NCBI GenBank assembly: GCA_035294565.1
Contig: DATGKR010000040.1
Span: 1-15,248 of the forward strand
Direction of reading: 5' to 3'
DNA from: DATGKR01 sp035294565
GTDB lineage: Bacteria > Actinomycetota > Acidimicrobiia > Acidimicrobiales > Palsa-688
DNA: 15,248 nucleotides
Of the stretch, positions 1-6,314 are shown piece after piece. The position numbers were made by a program, and so were the translations under genes. Each line of letters starts with the position of its first letter. Positions within the stretch are counted from its first letter, which is position 1. The notes beneath the pieces were generated by a model that was given only the letters and a program-made list of their open reading frames with translations, was not told the origin of the DNA and searched no databases.

Positions 1-1
1 G

Positions 2-313
2 GTGGCGAGCACGGTCACCTACTGCAAGACCGTCGTCGCCAGCCACCCCGGCCAGTCGGCCACGGCCCCCGACAACACGGGCAAGCCGGCCAACACCGGC
101 CAGCCCGCCAACACGGGCAAGCCGGCCAACCCGGGCAAGCCGACCAGCGCCGGCTCCTCTTCCGGGAACGCAGTGGTCATGACCCCCAACTCGGGGGGCA
201 CCCCGACGGCCGACACGGCCAGCAGCGGTGCGGCCTCGACCGGGACGGGAACGGCCGGCACGGCCAGCAGCGGCCACAGCACCGCCGGCTCGGCCAACGC
301 CGGCAGCCACTGA
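2..313 (+). CDS. C-terminal part of a low-complexity, repeat-bearing protein (5' end probably outside window)
   Basis: The frame is open from the window edge. The GTG at position 2 could be a start, but no upstream sequence is visible to support it, so this is probably the tail of a longer protein. The visible 103 residues contain almost four hexapeptide units of the form N-(T/P)-G-(K/Q)-P-A, coded by 18-base repeats at 74-142. After them comes a Ser/Thr/Ala/Gly-rich tail ending in SANAGSH. This composition is typical of a flexible linker or stalk in secreted or wall-associated actinobacterial proteins. No membrane anchor, sortase motif or catalytic motif is visible, and the single Cys is near the start. 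The biased composition makes shadow frames long, but the in-frame repeat and clean stop favour this one. Function unknown. Confidence 0.55.
   Translation: MASTVTYCKTVVASHPGQSATAPDNTGKPANTGQPANTGKPANPGKPTSAGSSSGNAVVMTPNSGGTPTADTASSGAASTGTGTAGTASSGHSTAGSANAGSH
74..142 (+). repeat. 18-bp tandem repeat encoding a hexapeptide, about 3.8 copies
   Basis: Units begin at 74, 92 and 110, with a partial unit at 128-142. Each unit reads Asn-(Thr or Pro)-Gly-(Lys or Gln)-Pro-Ala. Units 1 and 3 are identical in sequence, while unit 2 differs at a few bases. The repeat is in frame, so copy-number change would lengthen or shorten the protein without a frameshift. Confidence 0.8.
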
Positions 314-354
314 CACAGCGTCTCGACTAGAGCGGCCCGCGTAGGGCGAGCACA

Positions 355-408
355 GGCCCCCAGCATCCCAACCTGACACCGGCGTCAGGGAATGGGATAC
401 TGGGGGCC
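355..408 (+). promoter_or_regulatory. Promoter inside two nested, nearly concentric palindromes (putative operator; or terminator of the upstream gene)
   Basis: Outer dyad: GGCCCCCAGCATCCCA (355-370) against TGGGATACTGGGGGCC (393-408), 15 of 16 pairs matching, with a 22-base centre. Inner dyad: CCTGACACCGGCGTCAGG (372-389), symmetric at 16 of 18 positions. A promoter-like pair lies within it: CTGACA (373-378) as -35 and GATACT (396-401) as -10, separated by 17 bases. The expected transcription start falls on or beside the GTG at 409, which would give a leaderless mRNA. The -35 lies in the inner palindrome and the -10 in the right outer arm, so a dimeric repressor bound here would block the promoter. 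The large stem could also end transcription from 2-313, but no T-run follows. The promoter and operator roles are inferred; the symmetry is directly visible. Confidence 0.55.
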
Positions 409-1218
409 GTGCCGATCCACTACGAACCCCAGGGCGACCACCTGCTGCTCATCACCATCGACCGGCCGGAACGCAAGAACGCCCTGGACCTCTACCATTT
501 CCGGGATCTGGCGCAGGCCTGGCGGGACTTCCGCGACGACGACGACCTGTGGGTGGCGGTCATCACCGGCGTCGACGGGTGCTTCATGGCCGGCGCCGAC
601 CTCAAGGACTACATCCCCCAGATCACCGACCTCTCCCGGCGCATATCCGAGGGGAATGTGGCGGAGATCGACGGGTGCAAGCTCTCCGACGGCACCGAGG
701 CCGTCCTGCGCAACGTGAACCTCTACAAGCCGGTGATCGCCGCCATCGACGGCCCCTGCGTGGCGGGCGGAATGGAGATGCTCGGCGGGATCGACATACG
801 GATCGCGTCGGACCGCGCCACCTTCGGCGTGATGGAACCCAAGCGGGGCCTCTTCGCCGGCGGAGGGACGACCGCCCGCCTGCCCCGCCAGGTGCCCTTC
901 GCCGCGGCGATGGAGTTCCTCCTCCTGGCCGAGGCTTTCCCCGCCGAGCGGGCCCTGCAGCTCGGCCTGCTCAACCAGGTGGTCCCCCCCGAGGAGGTCA
1001 TGCCGACCGCCCTCGACTACGCCCGGCGGATCCTCGCCAACGGGCCGCTCGCCGTTCGGGCGACCAAGGAGTCGGTCATCCGGGGCATGAAAGAGACGCT
1101 CCGGGAGGCCTACAAGATCGAGCAGGAGCTGTCCCAGGTGGTGTTCCAGTCCGAGGACGCCAAGGAGGGGCCCAGGGCGTTCGCCGAGAAGCGTCCCCCC
1201 AAGTGGCAGAACAAATGA
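409..1218 (+). CDS. Enoyl-CoA hydratase/isomerase family protein (crotonase fold)
   Basis: A cytoplasmic crotonase-family enzyme of 269 residues, the usual length, which would hydrate a trans-2-enoyl-CoA to the 3-hydroxyacyl-CoA. The oxyanion-hole and CoA-binding segments are visible as CFMAGADLKDY (near residues 57-67) and GPCVAGGMEML (around 116-126). Both catalytic glutamates of hydratases appear to be present: E123 in GGMEM and E143 in FGVMEPKRG, with the family's 20-residue spacing. This favours a true hydratase over an isomerase lacking one of them. The start is GTG 409. There is no good ribosome-binding site, but a promoter ending just upstream fits leaderless translation. The stop overlaps the next start (ATGA, 1215-1218), so it is co-transcribed and probably translationally coupled with the thiolase-like gene. 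The substrate cannot be read from sequence; the neighbours suggest acyl-CoA or steroid side-chain beta-oxidation. Confidence 0.92.
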   Translation: MPIHYEPQGDHLLLITIDRPERKNALDLYHFRDLAQAWRDFRDDDDLWVAVITGVDGCFMAGADLKDYIPQITDLSRRISEGNVAEIDGCKLSDGTEAVLRNVNLYKPVIAAIDGPCVAGGMEMLGGIDIRIASDRATFGVMEPKRGLFAGGGTTARLPRQVPFAAAMEFLLLAEAFPAERALQLGLLNQVVPPEEVMPTALDYARRILANGPLAVRATKESVIRGMKETLREAYKIEQELSQVVFQSEDAKEGPRAFAEKRPPKWQNK

Positions 1219-2651
1219 CGGCCCCTCTCCTGGCCGGCTGGTCCCGGGTGACCCGCTTCGACGGCGAACCGCTCGACGCGTGGGCCGAGGCTCTCCGCGC
1301 GACGGGGGTCGACCCGGCGGCGATCGACTCCCTCGACGTCGTCTACTGCCAGAGCTGGCCCTACGACGACCCGCCCCGCAGGCTCGCCGAGGCGGTCGGC
1401 GCTCGGCCGCGGCGCCTGCACTACTCGGGGATCGGGGGCACCACGCCCCTCACCCTGGCAGCCGCCGCCGCCGAACGGGTCGCCGCCGGTGAGGCCGAGG
1501 TGTGCGCCGTTGTCGGCGGGGAGGCGCTCGCCACGGTGCGCCGGATGAAGAAGGCCGGCGAGCGGCCGGGCTGGTCGCACCGGGACCCGGTCAAACGGCC
1601 GTTCCCCTTCGAGGCGCCCTTCCACCCGGCCGAGGTGGCCCACGAGGTGTTCCAGGCGTACACCACCTTCGCCATGCGCGACGTGGCCCGCCGGGCCCGC
1701 CTCGGCGTCGCCCCGGAGGAGCACCGCTCGGCGATCGGAGGCCTGTTCGCGCCGATGACCGAGGTGGCCGCCGCCAACCCCCATGCGTGGTTCCGCCAGG
1801 TGCGCTCCGCCGAGGAGCTGGTTGCGCCCACCGCCGAGAACCGGATGGTCGCCTACCCGTACACCAAGCTGGTCACCGCGTTCATGGACGTCGACCAGGC
1901 CGCTGCGTTCGTCGTCGCCTCCGAGGAGGCCGCCGACCGCCTTGGCATCTCTTTGGACAAAAGGGTGCACCTGCGCGGCTGGGGCTCGGCGCGAGACCCC
2001 GACTATGTGGCCGAGCACCCCGAGCTGTGGCGCTCGCCGGCGATGGAACAGGCGTTGCGCTCCGCGCTGGCGAGGGCCGGGGCCGGCGTGGACGACGTCG
2101 CCCACTTCGACCTCTACTCGTGCTTCGCGTCGTCGGTCGCCTTTTCCCTCGACGCCCTCGGCGTCGACGCCTCGGACGGCCGCGCCCCGTTCACCGTCAC
2201 CGGAGGCCTCCCCTACGCCGGCGGGCCCGGGTCGTGCTACTGCGTCGGCTCGGTGGCGGCCATGGCCGACGTGCTCGTCGCCGAGCCCGGCGCGCTCGGC
2301 ATGGTCACCGGGGTGGGCATGCATCTGAGCAAGCACGCCGCTCTGGTCATGTCTACCGCCCCCGGGGGGCTACGCCCCGAACCCCCGGCCCCCCCGCCGG
2401 GAGAGGCCCGGCGGATAGTGGACCGGGTCGACGGGCCGGCGGCGATCGCCGCCTACACCGTCCACCATGGTCCCGACGGTTCGCCGACGGCGGCGATCGC
2501 CGTCTGCGACGTGGACGACGCCCGCTGCTACGCCAAAGCGGACGACCCGGAGCTGCTCGAGGCCATGGAAACCGACGAGCTCGTCGGGCGGACCGTCACC
2601 TTGCAGTCGACCGCCGAGGGGGTCAACTTGATCCGGCCCAACGCCTCATGA
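1215..2651 (+). CDS. Thiolase-like protein type 1 (acetyl-CoA acetyltransferase family, SCP-x-like)
   Basis: A 478-residue protein of the thiolase superfamily. The start is the ATG at 1215, which overlaps the hydratase stop by four bases; the frame is open much further upstream, but only in the shadow of the previous gene. Visible family motifs are DLYSCF (299-304), a glycine-rich stretch PYAGGPGSCYCVGS (about 334-347) and GMHLSKHA (368-375). At the position where thiolases carry the nucleophilic Cys, this protein reads GGTTPLTL (74-81), with no Cys. This is a feature of thiolase-like proteins rather than of classical thiolases. Beyond about residue 385 there is an extra domain of roughly 90 residues after a Pro-rich linker, matching the additional C-terminal domain of type-1 thiolase-like proteins. 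It probably acts on CoA thioesters with its hydratase neighbour, but carbon-carbon cleavage is unproven. The last 29 bases overlap the convergent acyl-CoA dehydrogenase gene. Confidence 0.88.
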   Translation: MTAPLLAGWSRVTRFDGEPLDAWAEALRATGVDPAAIDSLDVVYCQSWPYDDPPRRLAEAVGARPRRLHYSGIGGTTPLTLAAAAAERVAAGEAEVCAVVGGEALATVRRMKKAGERPGWSHRDPVKRPFPFEAPFHPAEVAHEVFQAYTTFAMRDVARRARLGVAPEEHRSAIGGLFAPMTEVAAANPHAWFRQVRSAEELVAPTAENRMVAYPYTKLVTAFMDVDQAAAFVVASEEAADRLGISLDKRVHLRGWGSARDPDYVAEHPELWRSPAMEQALRSALARAGAGVDDVAHFDLYSCFASSVAFSLDALGVDASDGRAPFTVTGGLPYAGGPGSCYCVGSVAAMADVLVAEPGALGMVTGVGMHLSKHAALVMSTAPGGLRPEPPAPPPGEARRIVDRVDGPAAIAAYTVHHGPDGSPTAAIAVCDVDDARCYAKADDPELLEAMETDELVGRTVTLQSTAEGVNLIRPNAS

Positions 2652-3765
2652 GCCCGCGGGCTATCACGATCCGCTGGATCTCGTTGGTGCCCTCCCCGAT
2701 GATCATCAGCGGGGCGTCCCGGTAGTACCGCTCGACGGGAAGCTCCGTCGTGTAGCCGTAGCCCCCGTGGATGCGCATCGCTTCGGTGGCCACCTCGAAA
2801 GCCGTCTCCGAGCAGAACAGCTTGGCCATGCCCGCCTCGACGTCGGCGCGCTCGCCTGCGTCTAGCTTGCGGGCGGCGCTCTCCACGAGCAGCCGGGACG
2901 CCTCGATCTTGGTCGCCATGTCGGCCAGCTTGAAGGCGATCGCCTGGTGGCGGGCGATCGGCGAGCCGAACGCCACCCTCTCGTTGGCGTAGCGCATCGC
3001 CGCGTCGAACGCGGCGCGGGCGACGCCGACGGCGCGGGCGGCGATGTTGACCCTGCCCAGCTCGAGGCCCCCGAGCATGTACTGCAGGCCCTTGCCCGGC
3101 TCGCCGAGCACAGCCGTCGCCGGCACCCGGTGGTCCTGGTAGGTCATCTCTACCGTCTCGATGCCCTTGTAGCCGAGCTTGCCGATCTGGCGGGACACGG
3201 TGATCCCGCCAGAGCGGGGGCCGGGCTCCTTCTCGACGACGAAGCAGGTGACCCCCTCGGGGGTGCGGGCGGCGAGGGACACGACCGATGCGCGCTCGCC
3301 GTTGGTGACCCACATCTTGGTCCCGTTGAGGACGTACTCGGCGCCGTCGCGCTCGGCCCGGCAGCGGATCGAGGCGGCGTCGGAGCCGGCGTCGGGCTCC
3401 GACAAGGAGAACGCCCCCCGCTTCTCCCCCGCCGCCATGGCGGGGAGGATCCTGGCCTTCATGTCGCCGGGCCCGTGTCGGGCGATCAGGGTTGCGGTGA
3501 TGGTGTGGGTGTTGAGCACGCCGGCGAGGGACATCCACCCGTAGGAGAGCTCTTCCATCAGACGGGCGTAGGTGAGCGTGTCGAGGCCGAGGCCGCCGTG
3601 CTCGGGTGGTATCCGCGAGCCGAACAGTCCGAACTGCTTCATCTGCTCCACCCAGCGCTCGGGGTAGGCGTCGGCGTGCTCAAGCTGCGACGCCTCTGGG
3701 ATCACCTCCTTGGCCACCCAGGCGCGGATGGTGGCGACGAGCTCGTCGGCGACGCCGGGGTCCAC
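2623..3765 (-). CDS. Acyl-CoA dehydrogenase
   Basis: A 380-residue flavoenzyme of standard length, which introduces the alpha,beta double bond into an acyl-CoA and passes electrons to an electron-transfer flavoprotein. The FAD/substrate signature GAFSLSEPDAGSD lies near residues 117-129, followed by WVTNGE. The C-terminal motif GEGTNEIQ (357-364) carries the predicted catalytic base E358, at the position used by short- and medium-chain dehydrogenases. RIHGGYGYT, a cofactor-contacting segment, is also present. The start is GTG at 3765. An in-frame TGA lies six codons upstream (at 3783) with no other start between, so this choice is forced. No strong ribosome-binding site is visible. It converges on the thiolase-like gene and supplies the reaction before the enoyl-CoA hydratase at 409-1218, so the three probably serve one degradation route. 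Confidence 0.93.
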   Translation of the reverse strand: MDPGVADELVATIRAWVAKEVIPEASQLEHADAYPERWVEQMKQFGLFGSRIPPEHGGLGLDTLTYARLMEELSYGWMSLAGVLNTHTITATLIARHGPGDMKARILPAMAAGEKRGAFSLSEPDAGSDAASIRCRAERDGAEYVLNGTKMWVTNGERASVVSLAARTPEGVTCFVVEKEPGPRSGGITVSRQIGKLGYKGIETVEMTYQDHRVPATAVLGEPGKGLQYMLGGLELGRVNIAARAVGVARAAFDAAMRYANERVAFGSPIARHQAIAFKLADMATKIEASRLLVESAARKLDAGERADVEAGMAKLFCSETAFEVATEAMRIHGGYGYTTELPVERYYRDAPLMIIGEGTNEIQRIVIARGLMRRWAGSS

Positions 3766-3840
3766 GGCTAGCGGCGGTCCTCACGAGCAGGGATGGCGAT
3801 GCTTGCCGACACCGCCGGGCAGCGTAGCGGCCCTCCCCGG

Positions 3841-4215
3841 CTACTCGCGGAGGAGTGCGATCACCCGCTGGCGGCTGACCCCGAAGACCTCGGCGATGCG
3901 GTCCAGGGTGAGCCCCTCCTCGCGAAGCGCCCGGGCCTCGGCGGCCCGCAGCCGCCGGCCGGCGTGGTTGAGCCGCTCCTGCATGCCCCGCAGGAGCTCG
4001 ATCTCGAGGGGCCGGTCGTCGACGGCGACGATCTCCGCGTAGGCGAGACCCGCGGCCCGGGCCGTCCGGAGGATCCTGGCGCGCCTCGCCAGCTCGCGCG
4101 CTGCTGCGTCGTTGCTCTTCAGGGCTTCGAGGAGGGCGTCGAAGGCGTCGAGGACGTGGTCCTGCCCGGCCGGGCGACGGGTTCGGGCACGCCGGCGGAC
4201 AGGTTGGGCGGGCAT
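3841..4215 (-). CDS. Small DNA-binding-type protein with C-terminal helix-turn-helix
   Basis: A 124-residue, Arg- and Ala-rich, largely helical protein. The N-terminus (1-18) is basic. Residues 20-100 look like two or three long helices. The final 27 residues form a helix-turn-helix resembling sigma-factor region 4 or resolvase-type HTH (LTLDRIAEVFGVSRQRVIALL, 102-122), reaching almost to the C-terminus. There is no enzymatic domain. The ATG at 4215 was chosen because upstream sequence in this frame is G/C low-complexity spacer; the frame itself stays open further. No Shine-Dalgarno is visible, and a TACTGT hexamer 8 bases upstream could be the -10 of a leaderless transcript, although the -35 is poor. 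It is divergent from the gene at 4408. It may be a regulator acting on that spacer, which is an inference. The gene family is not recognised beyond the HTH. Confidence 0.7.
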   Translation of the reverse strand: MPAQPVRRRARTRRPAGQDHVLDAFDALLEALKSNDAAARELARRARILRTARAAGLAYAEIVAVDDRPLEIELLRGMQERLNHAGRRLRAAEARALREEGLTLDRIAEVFGVSRQRVIALLRE

Positions 4216-4253
4216 GGAGGCTGACAGTAGTCCGGCTCCGACGGGGCTTGCCT

Positions 4254-4316
4254 GGGAGGGGGCGGGGGCCCGCGGGGCCGCCTGCGGGGGCAGGGGCTGT
4301 TCGGGGCAGGGGCTGT
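4254..4316 (+). repeat. Cluster of G-quadruplex-type G-runs with a 14-bp direct repeat, in a divergent promoter region
   Basis: Motif 1 (4254-4277) has G-runs of 3, 5, 5 and 4 separated by 1, 1 and 5 bases. Motif 2 (4287-4312) has four runs of GGGG with loops of 2, 6 and 2 bases, so a four-layer quadruplex could form. Motif 2 is built from an exact 14-base direct repeat GGGGCAGGGGCTGT at 4287-4300 and 4303-4316. A looser third set of G-runs follows at 4321-4358. All runs are on the + strand, which is the coding strand for the gene at 4408 and the template strand for the gene ending at 3841. The motif is seen; a regulatory effect is inferred. Confidence 0.6.
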
Positions 4317-4396
4317 CGGCGGGGCTCCTGCCGGGGCAGCGGATGTCGGGACGCGGGGAGCCTCGCTGCCGGGCAGAATAGGGCACCGCCGATCGC

Positions 4397-4402
4397 AGGA
4401 GG
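4397..4402 (+). promoter_or_regulatory. Consensus ribosome-binding site for the gene at 4408
   Basis: AGGAGG sits five bases before the ATG at 4408. It is the strongest Shine-Dalgarno sequence on the + strand of this window and fixes the start of the downstream gene. Confidence 0.85.
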
Positions 4403-4407
4403 ACCGC

Positions 4408-4989
4408 ATGGCCGACGACCGCCGCCCCCACCTCGCCCGCAGCTACGACCACGCCGCCGGCATCGTCGCCGGCATCGACGCCGACCAGCTGGGCCGGCCG
4501 ACGGTGTGCCCCGAGTTCGACGTGGCCGGCCTCGTCGACCACATCGTCGGCGCCGGTTGGCGGGCCGTTTCTCTTGGCCGCGGGGAGGCGCCCACCGGGG
4601 AGGAGTTCCCCCACGTCGAGTTAGGGGACGCGCCCGGTGAGCTGCGCCGCGCCGGCGCGGAAGCGGCGGCGGCCTGGGCGGACGACGCCCGCCTGTCGGC
4701 AACGGTGACGATGCCCTGGGGGGAGACATATTCGGGAGCCACGCTGGTCGACATGTACCTGGCCGAGCTCGCCGCCCACACCTGGGACCTGGCCGCCGCC
4801 ACCGGTCAGGCCGCCAGGCTCGACCCCGCCCTGGCCGGCCCCGCCCTGGAGGCGGCCAGGGCGATGCTGAAACCCGAGTACCGCGACATGATGGGCAAAG
4901 GCAACCCCTTCGGCGCCGAGGTGCCCGCCCCGGCGGGGGCGACCGACTGGGAGCGCTTCGCCGCCTTCATGGGCCGCGACCCCCGCTAG
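4408..4989 (+). CDS. TIGR03086-type / mycothiol-dependent maleylpyruvate isomerase-like (DinB-like) metal-binding protein
   Basis: A cytoplasmic four-helix-bundle protein of 193 residues, typical for the family. The hallmark PTVCPEFDVAGLVDHIVG (31-48) holds the first metal-ligand candidate H45. A second conserved segment, ELAAHTWDLA (119-128), supplies H124 and D127. Relatives bind a divalent metal, and some use mycothiol as a cofactor for isomerisation or thiol transfer, as in maleylpyruvate isomerase; most members have no known substrate. The start is firm because a perfect AGGAGG lies five bases upstream. It stands 31 bases upstream of the YbjQ-like gene on the same strand, so the two may share a transcript. 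Family assignment is good, but the specific reaction is unknown. Confidence 0.82.
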   Translation: MADDRRPHLARSYDHAAGIVAGIDADQLGRPTVCPEFDVAGLVDHIVGAGWRAVSLGRGEAPTGEEFPHVELGDAPGELRRAGAEAAAAWADDARLSATVTMPWGETYSGATLVDMYLAELAAHTWDLAAATGQAARLDPALAGPALEAARAMLKPEYRDMMGKGNPFGAEVPAPAGATDWERFAAFMGRDPR

Positions 4990-5020
4990 GGTTGGCCAGA
5001 CTAGGAGAAGGGGGTCACAG

Positions 5021-5344
5021 GTGCTCATAAGCACGATGAACGATGTTCCCGGCTACGAGGTTTCCGAGGTGCTGGGGGAGGTCTTCGGTCTGACCGTCCG
5101 CGCCCGGAACATCGGGTCGCAGCTCGGCGCCGGCCTGAAGTCGCTGGTGGGTGGCGAGCTGCGGGGTATGACCAAGAACCTCGTCGCCAGCCGCGAGGAG
5201 GTGATCCAGCGGATGGTCGACGAGGCGAAAGCCAAGGGCGCCGACGCAGTCCTGGCGTTCCGCTTCGACACCTCCGACATGGGAGGCAACTGGACCGAGA
5301 TCTGCGCGTACGGCACCGCGGTGCGAATCGCCAAGCGGGGGTAG
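5021..5344 (+). CDS. YbjQ/UPF0145 family protein
   Basis: A small cytoplasmic protein of 107 residues, the full family length. Visible family features are the N-terminal VPGYEVSEVLGEVFG stretch (9-23), a central basic helix with LVGGELRGMTKNL (42-54), and AKAKGADAVLAFRFDTSDM (70-88) followed by the YGTAVRI strand (97-103). Members form beta-rich pentamers and are labelled putative heavy-metal-binding, without an established reaction. The GTG at 5021 is chosen because it gives the standard N-terminus, with AGGAG at 5003-5007 and a G-run upstream. The stop is only four bases before the dehydrogenase start at 5349, so the pair is almost certainly one transcript. Confidence 0.88.
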   Translation: MLISTMNDVPGYEVSEVLGEVFGLTVRARNIGSQLGAGLKSLVGGELRGMTKNLVASREEVIQRMVDEAKAKGADAVLAFRFDTSDMGGNWTEICAYGTAVRIAKRG

Positions 5345-5348
5345 CGCC

Positions 5349-6296
5349 ATGCAGTCGTTCTCCGGGAAGAAAGCGGTCGTAACCGGCGGAGGGTCCGGGA
5401 TGGGACGCGAGCTCGTCGTCCTGCTCGCCTCCGAGGGCTGCTCGGTGGCGACCTGCGACGTCAATCCGGCCAGCCTCGCCGAGACCGCACGCCGAGCCGA
5501 GGCCGGCGCGACGAGCGGCGCCAAGGTCACGACCCACGTCTGCGACGTCTCCGACGAGTCGCAGGTCGCCGGCTTCCGAGCCGAGGTGCTCGAAGCGCAC
5601 GGCTCCCCACTCAACCTCCTGTTCAACAACGCTGGGATCGGCGGCGGAGGCAGCTTCCTCACCGACCCGAGAGAGGAGTGGGAGCGGACCTTCGCCGTCG
5701 ACTGGTGGGGCGTCTACTACTGCGCCCGCGCCTTCGTCGGCGACCTGGTCGCGGCCGACGAGGCGATGCTGGTAAACACCAGCAGCGTCAACGGCTTCTG
5801 GGCTTCCATCGGCCCGGGCATGCCACACACGGCCTACAGCACCGCCAAGTTCGCCGTGAAGGGCTTCACCGAGGCGCTCATCGAGGACTTCCGGGTCAAC
5901 GCCCCCCACGTGAAGGTGGCAGTCGTCATGCCCGGCTACATCGGCACCGACATCGTCGCCAACTCCCGGCGGTACTTCGGCCGGCCCGAGCCCGACAAGA
6001 TGGGCGCCGACGACCTCGCCCGCGCCCGGGAGCAGCTGGCCAAGCGCGGCGTGGCGCCGGAGCAGATGTCCGACGAGCAGCTACGCGGCGTGGTCAAGGC
6101 GATCGAGGAGGGCTTCCCCAAGCGCGCCCCGCTCGACGCGGCGGGAGCGGCGAAGATCATTCTCGACGGGGTGCGCGCCGGGCGCTGGCGCATCCTCGTC
6201 GGCGAGGACGCCCACCTCCTCGACGAGCAGGTCCGCGCCGACCCCGAAGCCGCCTACGACCACCAGGGGGTGGGGCTCGACCTGCTGCGCCCCTGA
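5349..6296 (+). CDS. Short-chain dehydrogenase/reductase (classical SDR)
   Basis: An NAD(P)-dependent oxidoreductase of 315 residues, somewhat longer than the usual 250 because of a C-terminal extension. The Rossmann nucleotide-binding motif TGGGSGMG is at 12-19 and NNAG at 93-96. The catalytic serine lies in TSSVNG (144-149), and the Tyr-Lys pair is Y163 and K167 in YSTAK. The acidic residue D38 at the end of the second strand (CDVN) hints at NAD rather than NADP preference. The extra C-terminal region (about 210-315) ends in AAKIILDGVRAGRWRILVGEDA, which is common in actinobacterial SDRs of lipid or sterol catabolism gene sets. It is tightly linked to the YbjQ-like gene upstream and converges on the PucR-type regulator. 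The substrate is unknown. Confidence 0.92.
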   Translation: MQSFSGKKAVVTGGGSGMGRELVVLLASEGCSVATCDVNPASLAETARRAEAGATSGAKVTTHVCDVSDESQVAGFRAEVLEAHGSPLNLLFNNAGIGGGGSFLTDPREEWERTFAVDWWGVYYCARAFVGDLVAADEAMLVNTSSVNGFWASIGPGMPHTAYSTAKFAVKGFTEALIEDFRVNAPHVKVAVVMPGYIGTDIVANSRRYFGRPEPDKMGADDLARAREQLAKRGVAPEQMSDEQLRGVVKAIEEGFPKRAPLDAAGAAKIILDGVRAGRWRILVGEDAHLLDEQVRADPEAAYDHQGVGLDLLRP

Positions 6297-6297
6297 A

Positions 6298-6312
6298 CGC
6301 CCGGGGCGGGCG
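6298..6312. terminator. Possible bidirectional hairpin between convergent genes
   Basis: CGCCC (6298-6302) and GGGCG (6308-6312) can pair around a five-base loop. They sit almost exactly in the 18-base gap between the dehydrogenase stop and the regulator stop. The stem is short and has no T-run on either side, so termination is only suggested by position. Confidence 0.25.
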
Positions 6313-6314
6313 GC

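Noticed and set aside
74..142. A CRISPR array
   Set aside because: The 18-base units are contiguous, in frame and protein-coding, with no spacers.
355..408. A classical intrinsic terminator for the first gene
   Set aside because: The stem is strong, but no T-run follows either arm and the right arm touches the next start codon. A promoter/operator reading explains more, though a termination role is not excluded.
549..1214. A long + strand frame upstream of and continuous with the thiolase-like gene
   Set aside because: It lies inside the enoyl-CoA hydratase gene in another frame, is Arg/Gly/Pro-rich without motifs, and the ATG at 1215 gives the correct family N-terminus.
1110..2336. A 408-residue minus-strand frame opposite the thiolase-like gene
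   Set aside because: Its composition (Gly, Arg, His, Val) is that of an antisense shadow in GC-rich DNA, and it has no recognisable domain or ribosome-binding site.
4216..4614. An N-terminal extension of the small helix-turn-helix protein across the G-rich spacer
   Set aside because: It would run through the spacer and opposite the start of the 4408 gene with low-complexity Pro/Ala sequence and no domain.
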